A stretch of DNA of 64,000 bases, taken from Kribbella sp. NBC_00382 (GTDB lineage: Bacteria > Actinomycetota > Actinomycetes > Propionibacteriales > Kribbellaceae). Position 1 is the first letter of the stretch, and each line of letters opens with the position of its first letter. Shown piece after piece: positions 33,120-40,246 of this stretch. Below the pieces are notes generated by a model. That model searched no databases, was not told where the DNA came from, and worked only from the letters and a program-made list of their open reading frames with translations. Both the position numbers and the translations under genes were made by a program. The stretch lies in the NCBI RefSeq assembly GCF_036067295.1, contig NZ_CP107954.1, positions 1,426,001-1,490,000 on the forward strand, read 5' to 3'.

Positions 33120-34408
33120 GCGGGATCACCTCCGGTTGCCTGCGAAGTCTTGGGAGCGGTGACCGCGTCCACGGTGGCCGGGTCCAGCGCGAACAGTTCG
33201 CGCAGCGCGTCGGCGTAGGTCGGGCCGCCCGGATCGGCGGCCAGTTCCTTCACCCGTACGGTCGGCGTGTGCAGCACCTTGTCGACCACCCGCCGGATGG
33301 TCCGGGCCACCTCGCTGCGCTGGATCTCGTCCAGCCCGGGCAGCCTGCGGTCCAGCCTGGCCAGCTCGGCGTCGACCAGCTCGCTGGCCATCGTCCGCAA
33401 GGCGACCACGGTCGGCAGTACCGACGCGGCGCGCCGGGTGGCCTCGAAGGCACCCGTCTCCTCGTGGACGATCCGGCGTACCTCGTCGATGTCGTCCGCG
33501 CTGCCACCCGCGGTACCGGCCAGATCGGCCAGCGTCACCAGGGTGACGCCGTCGATCCGCGCGGCGGCGGGATCGACATCCCGGGGCAGCGCGATGTCCA
33601 GTACGCCGAACGGCCGCCCGTCAGCGGCGTCGCGAACCATCTCCTCGGTCAGCACCACACCCCGGGCGCCGGTACACGAGACGATCAGGTCGGCCTCGCG
33701 CATCGCACCGGGGACGTCGGCGAGCTTGATCGCAGTACCGCCGATCCGGTCGGCCAGCGCGACGGCGCGGTCGTAGTTGCGGTTGGCGATCGTCACGCTC
33801 TTCGCACCGCCGTTGAGCAGTGTCTGGGCTGCCAGCGAAGCCATCGAACCGGCTCCGACGACCAGCGCGCGGCGGCCTTCGTAGCCACCCACGGCCTCGA
33901 GTCCGGCGGAGACCACCGACCGGCCGGCCGCGTCGATGCCGGTCTCGGTGCGGGCCCGCTTGCCGACCCGCAAAGCCTGCTGGAACAGGGGGTTCAGGGC
34001 CGAACCGATCGTCTCCAGGTCCTGGCCGATCCGCAGCGTGTCCTTCAGCTGGCCGAGGATCTGGCTCTCGCCGACGATCATCGAGTCCAGCCCAACGCCG
34101 ACCTGGAACAGGTGCGCGACGGCGCCTTCCTCGAAGTGCACGTAGAGGTGCTCGGCCAGGTCGAGCAGCGGTACGCCGGTGACGTCGGAGAGGATCGCGG
34201 TGACCTCGTCCATCCCGGCGTGGAAGCGGTCGACGTTCGCGTAGACCTCGGTGCGGTTGCAGGTGGCCAGCACGGCCGACTCGGTCACCGCCGGGGTGTG
34301 CTGGACCGCGAGCGCGAGCTTGGTCGCCGCGTCCGGATCCAGGGCCACCCGCTCGAGTACAGAGATGTCAGCGGACCGGTGCGAGATGCCGACGACCAGG
34401 TAGCTCAT
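33116..34408 (-). CDS. hemA: Glutamyl-tRNA reductase
   Basis: 430 residues from the ATG at 34408; a start 10 codons upstream would lie inside a palindrome and is not typical. It reduces Glu-tRNA to glutamate-1-semialdehyde, the first committed step of C5 haem synthesis. The catalytic Cys50 is in VLATCNRTEVY; GESQILGQLKDTLRI and the NADPH-binding RALVVGAGSMASLAAQTLL follow. Its start codon sits inside the right arm of a perfect 20-bp inverted repeat (34397-34448), which could fold in the mRNA over the ribosome-binding region and set expression. rex lies 85 nt upstream. Confidence 0.97.
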   Translation of the reverse strand: MSYLVVGISHRSADISVLERVALDPDAATKLALAVQHTPAVTESAVLATCNRTEVYANVDRFHAGMDEVTAILSDVTGVPLLDLAEHLYVHFEEGAVAHLFQVGVGLDSMIVGESQILGQLKDTLRIGQDLETIGSALNPLFQQALRVGKRARTETGIDAAGRSVVSAGLEAVGGYEGRRALVVGAGSMASLAAQTLLNGGAKSVTIANRNYDRAVALADRIGGTAIKLADVPGAMREADLIVSCTGARGVVLTEEMVRDAADGRPFGVLDIALPRDVDPAAARIDGVTLVTLADLAGTAGGSADDIDEVRRIVHEETGAFEATRRAASVLPTVVALRTMASELVDAELARLDRRLPGLDEIQRSEVARTIRRVVDKVLHTPTVRVKELAADPGGPTYADALRELFALDPATVDAVTAPKTSQATGGDPA

Positions 34409-34448
34409 GCGCGTCCTCGCTTCGCTCCGGACGCGCATGAGCTACCTG
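34397..34448 (-). promoter_or_regulatory. Perfect 20-bp inverted repeat over the hemA start codon
   Basis: Arms 34397-34416 (CAGGTAGCTCATGCGCGTCC) and 34429-34448 are perfect complements, with a 12-nt loop. In the hemA mRNA the hairpin places AUG in the 3' arm and the GAGG ribosome site at the loop-stem junction. It could act as a translational switch or reflect a small inverted duplication. Confidence 0.7.
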
Positions 34449-34493
34449 ATGACAGGCTGTGCTCAATGGCGAACTCGCTGCGCTCGTCCGGCG

Positions 34494-35252
34494 TCACGCG
34501 CCGACACCTCCACCCACGCTGGGCAGATCAGTGACCACGCCGTTCATCGCTGGCAGTTCGGGCACCTCGGGGAGCGCCGCCTCTCCGGACTTTCGTTGTT
34601 CGTGGTACGCCAGGATCTGCAACTCGATCGAGAGGTCCACCTTGCGGATGTCCACGCCGGTCGGCACGGTCAGTACCACCGGTGCGAAGTTGAGGATGCT
34701 GGTCACCCCGGCTGATACAAGCCGGTCGCAGACCTCCTGGGCCGGACCGGCCGGAGTGGTGATGACACCGATCGAGACCCGGTCGGCGGCGACGATCTCC
34801 TCCAGCTCGGCGAAGTCCCGGACGATCATGTCGCCGATCTGCTCGCCGACCAGGTTCGGGTCCGCGTCCAGCAGCGCGACGATCCGGAAGCCGCGGGTGC
34901 CGAAGCCGGAGTAGTTGGCCAGCGCGTGGCCCAGGTTTCCGATCCCGACGATGACGACGGCCCAGTCCTGGGTGACGCCGATCTCGCGGGCGATCTGGTA
35001 GCGCAGGTACTCGACGTCGTAGCCGACCCCGCGGGTGCCGTAGGACCCCAGGTAGGACAGGTCCTTGCGCAGCTTGGCCGAGTTGACCCCGGCCGCGGTC
35101 GCCAGATCCTCGCTCGACGCGGTGGCGATGCCACTGTCCGACAAGGCGGTCAGGGCCCGCAGGTACACCGGCAAGCGCGCGACAGTGGCCTCGGGAATGC
35201 CGCGTTCGGTTCTCGTCGGCGCGCCGGGGCGACGGCTGCGGGCAGGCGTCAC
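34494..35252 (-). CDS. rex: Redox-sensing transcriptional repressor Rex
   Basis: 252 residues from GTG 35252, chosen because AGGAGA (35256-35261) lies just upstream; the longer frame to 35297 lacks such a site. An N-terminal winged helix (RLPVYLRALTALSDSGIATA; LRKDLSYLGSYGTRGVGYDV) and a Rossmann domain (VVIVGIGNLGHALANYSGFG) that reads the NADH/NAD+ ratio. In Streptomyces, Rex controls its own rex-hemACD operon and cydABCD. The same gene order here and a Rex-like site in its promoter (35333-35350) fit that model. The C-terminus carries about 25 extra Gly/Pro-rich residues. Confidence 0.97.
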   Translation of the reverse strand: MTPARSRRPGAPTRTERGIPEATVARLPVYLRALTALSDSGIATASSEDLATAAGVNSAKLRKDLSYLGSYGTRGVGYDVEYLRYQIAREIGVTQDWAVVIVGIGNLGHALANYSGFGTRGFRIVALLDADPNLVGEQIGDMIVRDFAELEEIVAADRVSIGVITTPAGPAQEVCDRLVSAGVTSILNFAPVVLTVPTGVDIRKVDLSIELQILAYHEQRKSGEAALPEVPELPAMNGVVTDLPSVGGGVGA

Positions 35253-35332
35253 AATTCTCCTGGCTCGGATTGTCGCTTGGGGTGGTTCGCGAGTCACCGC
35301 CTCACGGCTGGCGACGACCCCACTCTAGGAGC

Positions 35333-35350
35333 TTGTGAACGTGAGAACAA
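35333..35350. promoter_or_regulatory. Candidate Rex operator (ROP) upstream of rex
   Basis: Read on the minus strand the site is TTGTTCTCACGTTCACAA. It matches the known Rex pattern TTGTGAANNNNTTCACAA at 11 of the 14 specified positions, with a perfect right half. It lies 81-98 nt upstream of the rex start codon, close to a TTGACC (-35-like) at 35370-35375. Confidence 0.7.
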
Positions 35351-35380
35351 AATCGAGAAGCTGGCAAGTGGTCAAGAGCA

Positions 35381-35623
35381 CTAAGTTGTCAAGGCCCTCT
35401 TGAGGCGGACCGGGTCGACTCGCCAGAAGTCGTGCTGGCGGCCGTCGACGAAGGTGACCGGGATCTGCTCGCCGTACTCCTTGAAGAGCTGCTCGTCCTG
35501 GGTGATGTCGATCTCGTTCCAGCCGACGCCGAGCTCGGCGCAGACCTGGGTCACGATCGCCCGGGCGTCGTCGCAGAGGTGACAGCCCGGCTTGCCGTAG
35601 AGGGTCACCCGGTCGGCGCTCAC
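35381..35623 (-). CDS. Glutaredoxin-family protein
   Basis: 80 residues from GTG 35623, which overlaps the stop codon of the acyl-CoA ligase gene (GTGA). VTLYGKPGCHLCDDARAIV carries the Cys-x-x-Cys redox site, and EQIPVTFVDGRQHDFWRVD the cis-Pro strand. It is a small cytoplasmic thiol redox protein. A gene of this kind lies just upstream of hemA in mycobacteria too, so its place here is part of a conserved block. Confidence 0.9.
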   Translation of the reverse strand: MSADRVTLYGKPGCHLCDDARAIVTQVCAELGVGWNEIDITQDEQLFKEYGEQIPVTFVDGRQHDFWRVDPVRLKRALTT

Positions 35624-37068
35624 CGGTCCGCCTCGCGCAGCCGGCCCTTCGCCACCTTGCCGGTGACCGAGTGCGGCAGGTGGTCGACGACCTCGATCTC
35701 GACCGGGCACTTGAACCGGGCGAGCCGCGTACCGGCGTACTCGCCGATCTCGGCCGGGTCGAGCGCAGCACCGGTCTCCGGTACTACGAAAGCCTTGACC
35801 GCCTCGCCGGTGTCGTCGGACGGTACGCCGATGACCGCCGCCTCCCGTACCCCCGGAGCCTGGACGAGGACCTCCTCGACCTCGCTCGGGAACACGTTGA
35901 AGCCGGAGACGATGATCAGCTCGCGGAGGCGGTCGACCAGGAACAGGTCACCGTCGGCGTCCAGGAAGCCGACATCGCCGGTGCGGTACCAGCCCTCGCC
36001 GTCCGGGCCGTCGACGCCGTCCGGCCAGTAGCCCGAGAACAGGTTCTTGCCGCGGATCAGGATCTCGCCCGGGTCGTCGCCCTCGACTTCCTCACCCTGC
36101 TCGTCGGCGATCCGCAGGTCGACCCCCGGCAGCGGCCGGCCGACGGAGCCCGGCTTGGGGTTGTGCTCGCCGAGCGTCGTGGTGACGCCGGGCGAGGCCT
36201 CGGTCAGGCCGTAGCCCTGATGCACGAACAGTCCGCTGGCCTGCTCGAACCGGTCCGCGAGTCCGCGGTCGAGGGTCGACGCGCCGGTGAGTACGACCTT
36301 GACCGTACCGAGCGCTTCCTTGAGGTCCGGGCGGGCGATGAACGCGTTCAGGGCCGGGGGCGCGAGCGGGAGGCGCGTCACGGCGTACCGGCGGACCAGA
36401 TCGATGGTGGCGGTCGAGTCGAAGCGTGCCTCGATGATCAGTTGTGCCCCGGTCGCGACGGCCCAGCCGAGCACCGCATTGAGGCCGAACGCGTGGAACA
36501 TCGGCAACACGCAGAGCACCACGTCCTCGGGGCCCATCCGGTCCTCGCCGAGGTCGGCCAGATTCCGGACATTCGCGCCGAGCGCCCGGTGGGTCAGCAT
36601 CGCCGCGCGCGGGTCGCCGCTCGTACCGGACGTGTAGAGCAGGACCGCGAGGGCCTCCGGGTCGGTCTGCGGCGTAAGCGGAGCGTGACCGTTGAGCTCG
36701 CCGGCCCGGACCACTCTGATGCCCTCGGCCTTGTCCGCGAGGTCCCCGTCGGCGACCGCCAGCCGGGCTCCGGAGTGCGCGATCACGTTGCTGATCTCGC
36801 CCTTGGTCAGGCCCGTGTTCAGCGGTACGGCGACCAGCCCGGCGCGAAGACATCCCAGGTAGGAGGTCACAAACTCGATACTGTTCGCCATCAGCAGCAC
36901 CACCCGGTACCCCGGCACCAGACCCGCGGCCGAGTACCCCCGGGCGGCCGCGTCAACGGCCGCGTCGAGCTGGCTCCAGGTCAGTCGCCGGTCACCGTCG
37001 ACCAGCGCCGGACGTTCGCCGTGACGTTGCGCTGTGTCACGAAGAACATCCGCGAAGTTGAAGTTCAC
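35620..37068 (-). CDS. Acyl-CoA ligase (adenylate-forming enzyme)
   Basis: 482 residues. AMP-binding motifs: LLYTSGTSGDPRAAMLTH (the usual Lys of the P-loop-like motif is Arg), FVHQGYGLTEASPGV, GWYRTGDVGFLDADG and the C-terminal catalytic lysine in HSVTGKVAKGRLRE. It should activate a carboxylic acid with ATP and transfer it to CoA. It is shorter than FadD-type long-chain ligases, so a short or medium acid is likelier. It shares its stop codon with the glutaredoxin start (GTGA) and is divergent from the phosphatase gene at 37106. Confidence 0.92.
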   Translation of the reverse strand: MNFNFADVLRDTAQRHGERPALVDGDRRLTWSQLDAAVDAAARGYSAAGLVPGYRVVLLMANSIEFVTSYLGCLRAGLVAVPLNTGLTKGEISNVIAHSGARLAVADGDLADKAEGIRVVRAGELNGHAPLTPQTDPEALAVLLYTSGTSGDPRAAMLTHRALGANVRNLADLGEDRMGPEDVVLCVLPMFHAFGLNAVLGWAVATGAQLIIEARFDSTATIDLVRRYAVTRLPLAPPALNAFIARPDLKEALGTVKVVLTGASTLDRGLADRFEQASGLFVHQGYGLTEASPGVTTTLGEHNPKPGSVGRPLPGVDLRIADEQGEEVEGDDPGEILIRGKNLFSGYWPDGVDGPDGEGWYRTGDVGFLDADGDLFLVDRLRELIIVSGFNVFPSEVEEVLVQAPGVREAAVIGVPSDDTGEAVKAFVVPETGAALDPAEIGEYAGTRLARFKCPVEIEVVDHLPHSVTGKVAKGRLREADR

Positions 37069-37092
37069 CAGGCGAGTCTGTCACGAGACCGC

Positions 37093-37098
37093 TAGGGT
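37093..37098 (+). promoter_or_regulatory. -10-like box of a probably leaderless transcript
   Basis: TAGGGT ends 7 nt before the GTG at 37106, the distance expected when transcription starts at the start codon itself. No ribosome site lies between. Confidence 0.45.
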
Positions 37099-37105
37099 CC
37101 TTTCT

Positions 37106-38005
37106 GTGACTCGACCTACGACGCGTGATCTGCGCGCCCGGTCGGTACTGGCCGGTGAGGCGAGTGCCGCCGCGGCCGAGCTGGAGGCGGCGCTGCAGAC
37201 CCCGCCGGTGACGCATGCGGCCGCGTTCTTCGACCTGGACAACACGATGCTGCAGGGCGCCTCGGTGTACCACCTGGCCAGAGGTCTGTACCGGCGCAAG
37301 TTCTTCACCGGCGCCGAGATCGCCCGCAAGGCGGTCGACCAGCTCCGCTTCCGGCTGCAGGGCGAAACGCCCGAATCGGTCGCGAACGCGCGCTCGTCCG
37401 CGCTCTCGTTCATCGCCGGGCACCGGGTGGCCGAAGTACAGATTCTGGTCGAGGAGATCTTCGACGAGCTGATGGCCGACAAGATCTGGCCGGGCACCAA
37501 AGCCTTCGCCCAGCAGCACCTGGACGCGGGCGAACGGGTCTGGCTGGTGACCGCCTCGCCGGTCGAGGTCGCCCGCCTGATGGCGCGCCGGCTCGGCCTG
37601 ACCGGAGCACTGGGAACGATTGCAGAAACGCGTGACGGGGTCTATACAGGGCGTTTGGTCGGCGATATCTTGCATGGTCCGGCGAAGGCGGAGGCGGTCC
37701 GCGCGCTGGCGGCGCACGAGGGGCTTCACCTGGCCGATTGTGCGGCCTACTCGGATTCGGTCAACGATCTGCCGATGCTCGAGTTGGTGGGCCATCCGTG
37801 CGCGATCAACCCCGATTCCAGGCTCCGCCGGCATGCCGAAGTGGCGGGCTGGAAGGTGCGCGATTATCGGACCGGACGGAAGGCGGCACGCCGCGCGCTG
37901 TTGACAGCGGGTGCTTCAGGCGTAACGCTCGGTGCTGTCTCAGCCGCTGTGGCCATACGCGGCAGTGTCTTACAAAGACGTGTCAGACGCAGACGTGTCA
38001 GTTGA
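37106..38005 (+). CDS. HAD-family hydrolase, SerB-like (HAD-IB)
   Basis: 299 residues from GTG 37106. HAD motif I is AAFFDLDNTMLQG with nucleophile Asp43 and acid Asp45; motif II lies in VWLVTASPVEVARLMARRLG; the later lysine and Asp pair are in GPAKAEAVRALAA and AYSDSVNDLPMLELVG. It is a magnesium-dependent phosphatase of the SerB/CicA group, with about 40 N-terminal extra residues and a basic C-terminal tail that may be membrane-linked. A serB-like gene also lies near hemA in mycobacteria. Translation starts from a probably leaderless mRNA. Confidence 0.92.
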   Translation: MTRPTTRDLRARSVLAGEASAAAAELEAALQTPPVTHAAAFFDLDNTMLQGASVYHLARGLYRRKFFTGAEIARKAVDQLRFRLQGETPESVANARSSALSFIAGHRVAEVQILVEEIFDELMADKIWPGTKAFAQQHLDAGERVWLVTASPVEVARLMARRLGLTGALGTIAETRDGVYTGRLVGDILHGPAKAEAVRALAAHEGLHLADCAAYSDSVNDLPMLELVGHPCAINPDSRLRRHAEVAGWKVRDYRTGRKAARRALLTAGASGVTLGAVSAAVAIRGSVLQRRVRRRRVS

Positions 38006-38018
38006 ACGGGGAGAGAAC

Positions 38019-38591
38019 TTGACGACGCCGGAGCCAAGCCCGGACGGGATGAGACGCGCAGAGCTCGTCGATCGCGCCCAGGCAGGGGACGTCGGTGCGT
38101 TCGGCGAGCTGTACGACGAGTACTCGCTGACCGTGTATCGCTACATCTACGCCCGGGTGTCGTCATCGGCGCTCGCGGAGGACCTGACCAGCGAGACGTT
38201 CGTCCGGGCGCTGCGCGCGCTGGACTCGTTCCGCTGGCAGGGCCGGGACTTCGGCGCCTGGCTGGTGACGATCGCCCGGAACCTGATCACCGACCACTAC
38301 AAGTCGGGCCGGGTCCGGCTCGAGGTGGTCACCGACGAGATCGAGACGCACGACCGGCAGACCGAGGGGCCGGAGGTCGATGTACTGGCCGCAGCCACCG
38401 CGGAGGTCCTGCGAGACGCTGTGGCGGCGCTGCCCGAGGAGCAGCGCGACTGCCTGACGATGCGATTCTTCGCCGGTCTTTCGATCGCGGAGACGGCCAA
38501 GGCGCTGGAGAAATCCGAGGGCGCCGTCAAGCAACTGCAACTGAGGGCCGTCCGGCACTTGGCGAAGGTTATCCCCAAGGACTTGAGGTGA
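38019..38591 (+). CDS. bldN: ECF sigma factor, BldN-like
   Basis: 190 residues from TTG 38019, with GGGGAGA 5 nt upstream; GTG 37995 is the alternative. Region 2 is YRYIYARVSSSALAEDLTSE plus TFVRALRALDSFRWQGRDFG and AWLVTIARNLITDHYKSGRV; region 4 ends with KSEGAVKQLQLRAVRHLAKV. The wording of region 2 closely follows Streptomyces BldN, and the position after the hem cluster is the same. BldN directs genes for aerial hyphae and sporulation. The Streptomyces coelicolor protein has a long N-terminal pro-sequence; here only about 20 residues precede region 2. The next gene is the expected anti-sigma factor. Confidence 0.88.
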   Translation: MTTPEPSPDGMRRAELVDRAQAGDVGAFGELYDEYSLTVYRYIYARVSSSALAEDLTSETFVRALRALDSFRWQGRDFGAWLVTIARNLITDHYKSGRVRLEVVTDEIETHDRQTEGPEVDVLAAATAEVLRDAVAALPEEQRDCLTMRFFAGLSIAETAKALEKSEGAVKQLQLRAVRHLAKVIPKDLR

Positions 38592-38614
38592 GGAGGATGA
38601 CAACGAATGTCTTT

Positions 38615-38643
38615 CGTAACCCGTCAGGGAGTTTCCTCGTTTG
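38615..38643 (+). promoter_or_regulatory. ECF-type promoter upstream of the anti-sigma gene
   Basis: CGTAAC (38615-38620), a 17-nt spacer and CGTTTG (38638-38643) lie 56 nt before the rsbN-like start. The pair resembles the promoter type reported for sigma-BldN in Streptomyces (CGTAAC / CGTT), where rsbN is itself a BldN target. Confidence 0.6.
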
Positions 38644-38698
38644 CCTGTGTGAGGACCTTTCGGTGACCCCGATCGGCCATTGAGGAGAACGAGAACTC

Positions 38699-39895
38699 AT
38701 GAGTGACCTACACAGGGCTCGAGCGCGCGCGGAGACCTTCGCGCACGCCGTCGATCACGGGCCCCGTCACTCTTCGCGACTGAGCGATGACCCTGAGCTG
38801 ATGGATGCTGTGGAGCTGGTCGGACGGCTGAGGACCGCCGGCGCAGTGACACCGCGACCGGAGTTCGCTGCCGAGCTGAGGCACCGCCTCCTCGAGCAGG
38901 CCGCGGCGCGAGCCGCGACGAACACTCCGACCGTGGTACCCAGCATTCCGGAGAACTCGGACGATCCGCCCGAGCGCGAGGACGACGACGCGTCCGTGAC
39001 AGATATCCGCCATCGTCACGGCCGGCGGATCCGGCTGGTGGCCAGTACCGCCGCGCTGGTCCTGCTCGGAGGTGGCATCGGTTCTGCCGCCGCCGCTCAG
39101 CAGGCGATGCCCGGCGACGCGCTGTACGGGATGAAGCGCGGCATCGAGAACGTCTCCACCAACGTCAGCGTCGGGGACGACTCCCGGGGCCGGCGCGAGC
39201 TCGAGCACGCGAAGACCCGACTCGCCGAGATCCAGGCGCTGGTGAACAACGGTGGCGACGTGGCCACCATCAACAGCACCCTGGCCGATTTCACCGACCA
39301 GGCCCGCAAGGGCATCACCAGACTGGTCGCGTCGTACCAGCAGGACGGCGACCCGGCCTCCGTCGCGGAGGTCACCGCGTTCATCACCAGCGCCCGCCAG
39401 GCCATCGGTGAGCTCGCTCCGAAGCTGCCGCCCGAGTCGCTCAAACCAGCGGTCGAGGCACTGTCGATGCTGGAGAAGCAGGCCGGCGTCACGGCGCGGG
39501 CATGCCCGAAGTGCGACAAGCCGAAGCCGGCCAAGAACAGCGGCCCGGCCCCGGCGATCAACCCCGGCACGGAGCCGAGCACGCCGATCAAGGCGGGCCA
39601 GTCCCCGACCGGCAAGCCCACGACAGCACCGTCGACCAAGCCGAGCACCGGCGTGACGACGGCTCCGTCCCAGACGGTGGACACCACCATCGTCGAGCAG
39701 CCGACCACCCGGCCGACCGACCTGAAGACACCACCCAGGCCGTCGACCAAGCCGAGCTCGACACCGTCGGGACCGACCGTCCCCACGCTGCCCACCCCCG
39801 GCACCCCCAGCTGGCCCTGGCCCTTTCCGACGCTGAACCTCCCAACAATCAACCTCCCGGGCGTCCTCCAAACGCTCCTACCCCCCTGGAACTGA
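38699..39895 (+). CDS. rsbN: Putative membrane anti-sigma factor, RsbN-like (DUF5667 domain)
   Basis: 398 residues. A cytoplasmic N-terminal region of about 105 residues (HSSRLSDDPELMDAVELVG; PRPEFAAELRHRLLEQAAAR) is followed by one membrane helix (LVASTAALVLLGGGIGSAAA), an extracellular DUF5667-like helical domain (MPGDALYGMKRGIENVSTNV) and a Pro/Thr/Ser-rich tail ending in PSWPWPFPTLNLPTINLPG. Position after the bldN-like sigma gene and overall layout match RsbN, which binds and inhibits BldN. Two Cys (ARACPKCDK) precede the tail. An ECF-type promoter lies upstream and a strong terminator downstream. Confidence 0.75.
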   Translation: MSDLHRARARAETFAHAVDHGPRHSSRLSDDPELMDAVELVGRLRTAGAVTPRPEFAAELRHRLLEQAAARAATNTPTVVPSIPENSDDPPEREDDDASVTDIRHRHGRRIRLVASTAALVLLGGGIGSAAAAQQAMPGDALYGMKRGIENVSTNVSVGDDSRGRRELEHAKTRLAEIQALVNNGGDVATINSTLADFTDQARKGITRLVASYQQDGDPASVAEVTAFITSARQAIGELAPKLPPESLKPAVEALSMLEKQAGVTARACPKCDKPKPAKNSGPAPAINPGTEPSTPIKAGQSPTGKPTTAPSTKPSTGVTTAPSQTVDTTIVEQPTTRPTDLKTPPRPSTKPSSTPSGPTVPTLPTPGTPSWPWPFPTLNLPTINLPGVLQTLLPPWN

Positions 39896-39906
39896 TCACC
39901 CCGAAG

Positions 39907-39935
39907 AGCCCGGCTTCCCTCGGAAGCCGGGCTTT
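39907..39935 (+). terminator. Intrinsic-type terminator after the rsbN-like gene
   Basis: A perfect 12-bp stem (AGCCCGGCTTCC with GGAAGCCGGGCT) has a 3-nt loop and is followed by TT, 12 nt after the stop codon. Confidence 0.85.
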
Positions 39936-40062
39936 CCGCATCCCCCCGCACCGCATCCCCACGCGCCGCACCGCATCCCGGCCACACCGCACCGCATCCC
40001 CACCGCACGCATCCCCACCACACCGCACCGCATCCGCACGCGCCGCATCCCCACCGGCTCCC
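39936..40062. repeat. Degenerate short tandem repeats
   Basis: About ten imperfect copies of an ACCGCATCCCC-like unit (with CACGCGCCGC variants) follow the terminator. No gene is seen. The spacing is too short and irregular for CRISPR. Confidence 0.65.
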
Positions 40063-40098
40063 GGTCCAGCCCGTCGCCCGCCGGGCTCGCCCGCGCCT

Positions 40099-40188
40099 CA
40101 TTTGAGGGGTTAACCCCTGAGGCGGTGGGTTGCCCCCTCAGAATCCCATGGGGCAACCCACCATTTGAGGGGTTAACCCCTCAAATGG
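40099..40188. repeat. Nested palindromes in the intergenic region
   Basis: Three structures: an AGGGGTTAACCCCT palindrome (40105-40118); an inverted repeat GGTGGGTTGCCCC / GGGGCAACCCACC (40124-40136, 40150-40162); and a perfect 28-bp palindrome at 40161-40188, centred on GGGGTTAACCCC. They lie between convergent genes. Confidence 0.8.
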
Positions 40189-40204
40189 CACGTGAGGGAG
40201 CCAT

Positions 40205-40246
40205 GGGAGGTGGGGGTGGGGAGCGGTGGGGGTGGGGGTGGGGGTT
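40205..40246 (+). other. G-rich tract with G-quadruplex potential
   Basis: The plus strand holds at least five runs of three or more G within 42 nt (GGGAGG TGGGGGTGGGG ... GGTGGGGGTGGGGG), touching the stop codon of the acyltransferase gene on the other strand. Confidence 0.6.

Noticed and set aside
34439..34493. Plus-strand frame beginning MSYLMTG opposite hemA
   Set aside because: The resemblance to the HemA start is produced by the palindrome. The frame has no other protein-like features.
38597..38698. Short frames (28 and 19 codons) between the bldN-like and rsbN-like genes
   Set aside because: The first has its ribosome site directly against the ATG, the second overlaps the ECF-type promoter. 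Neither has support as a gene.
39936..40062. CRISPR array
   Set aside because: Repeat units are about 11 nt and imperfect, with no regular unique spacers and no cas genes.
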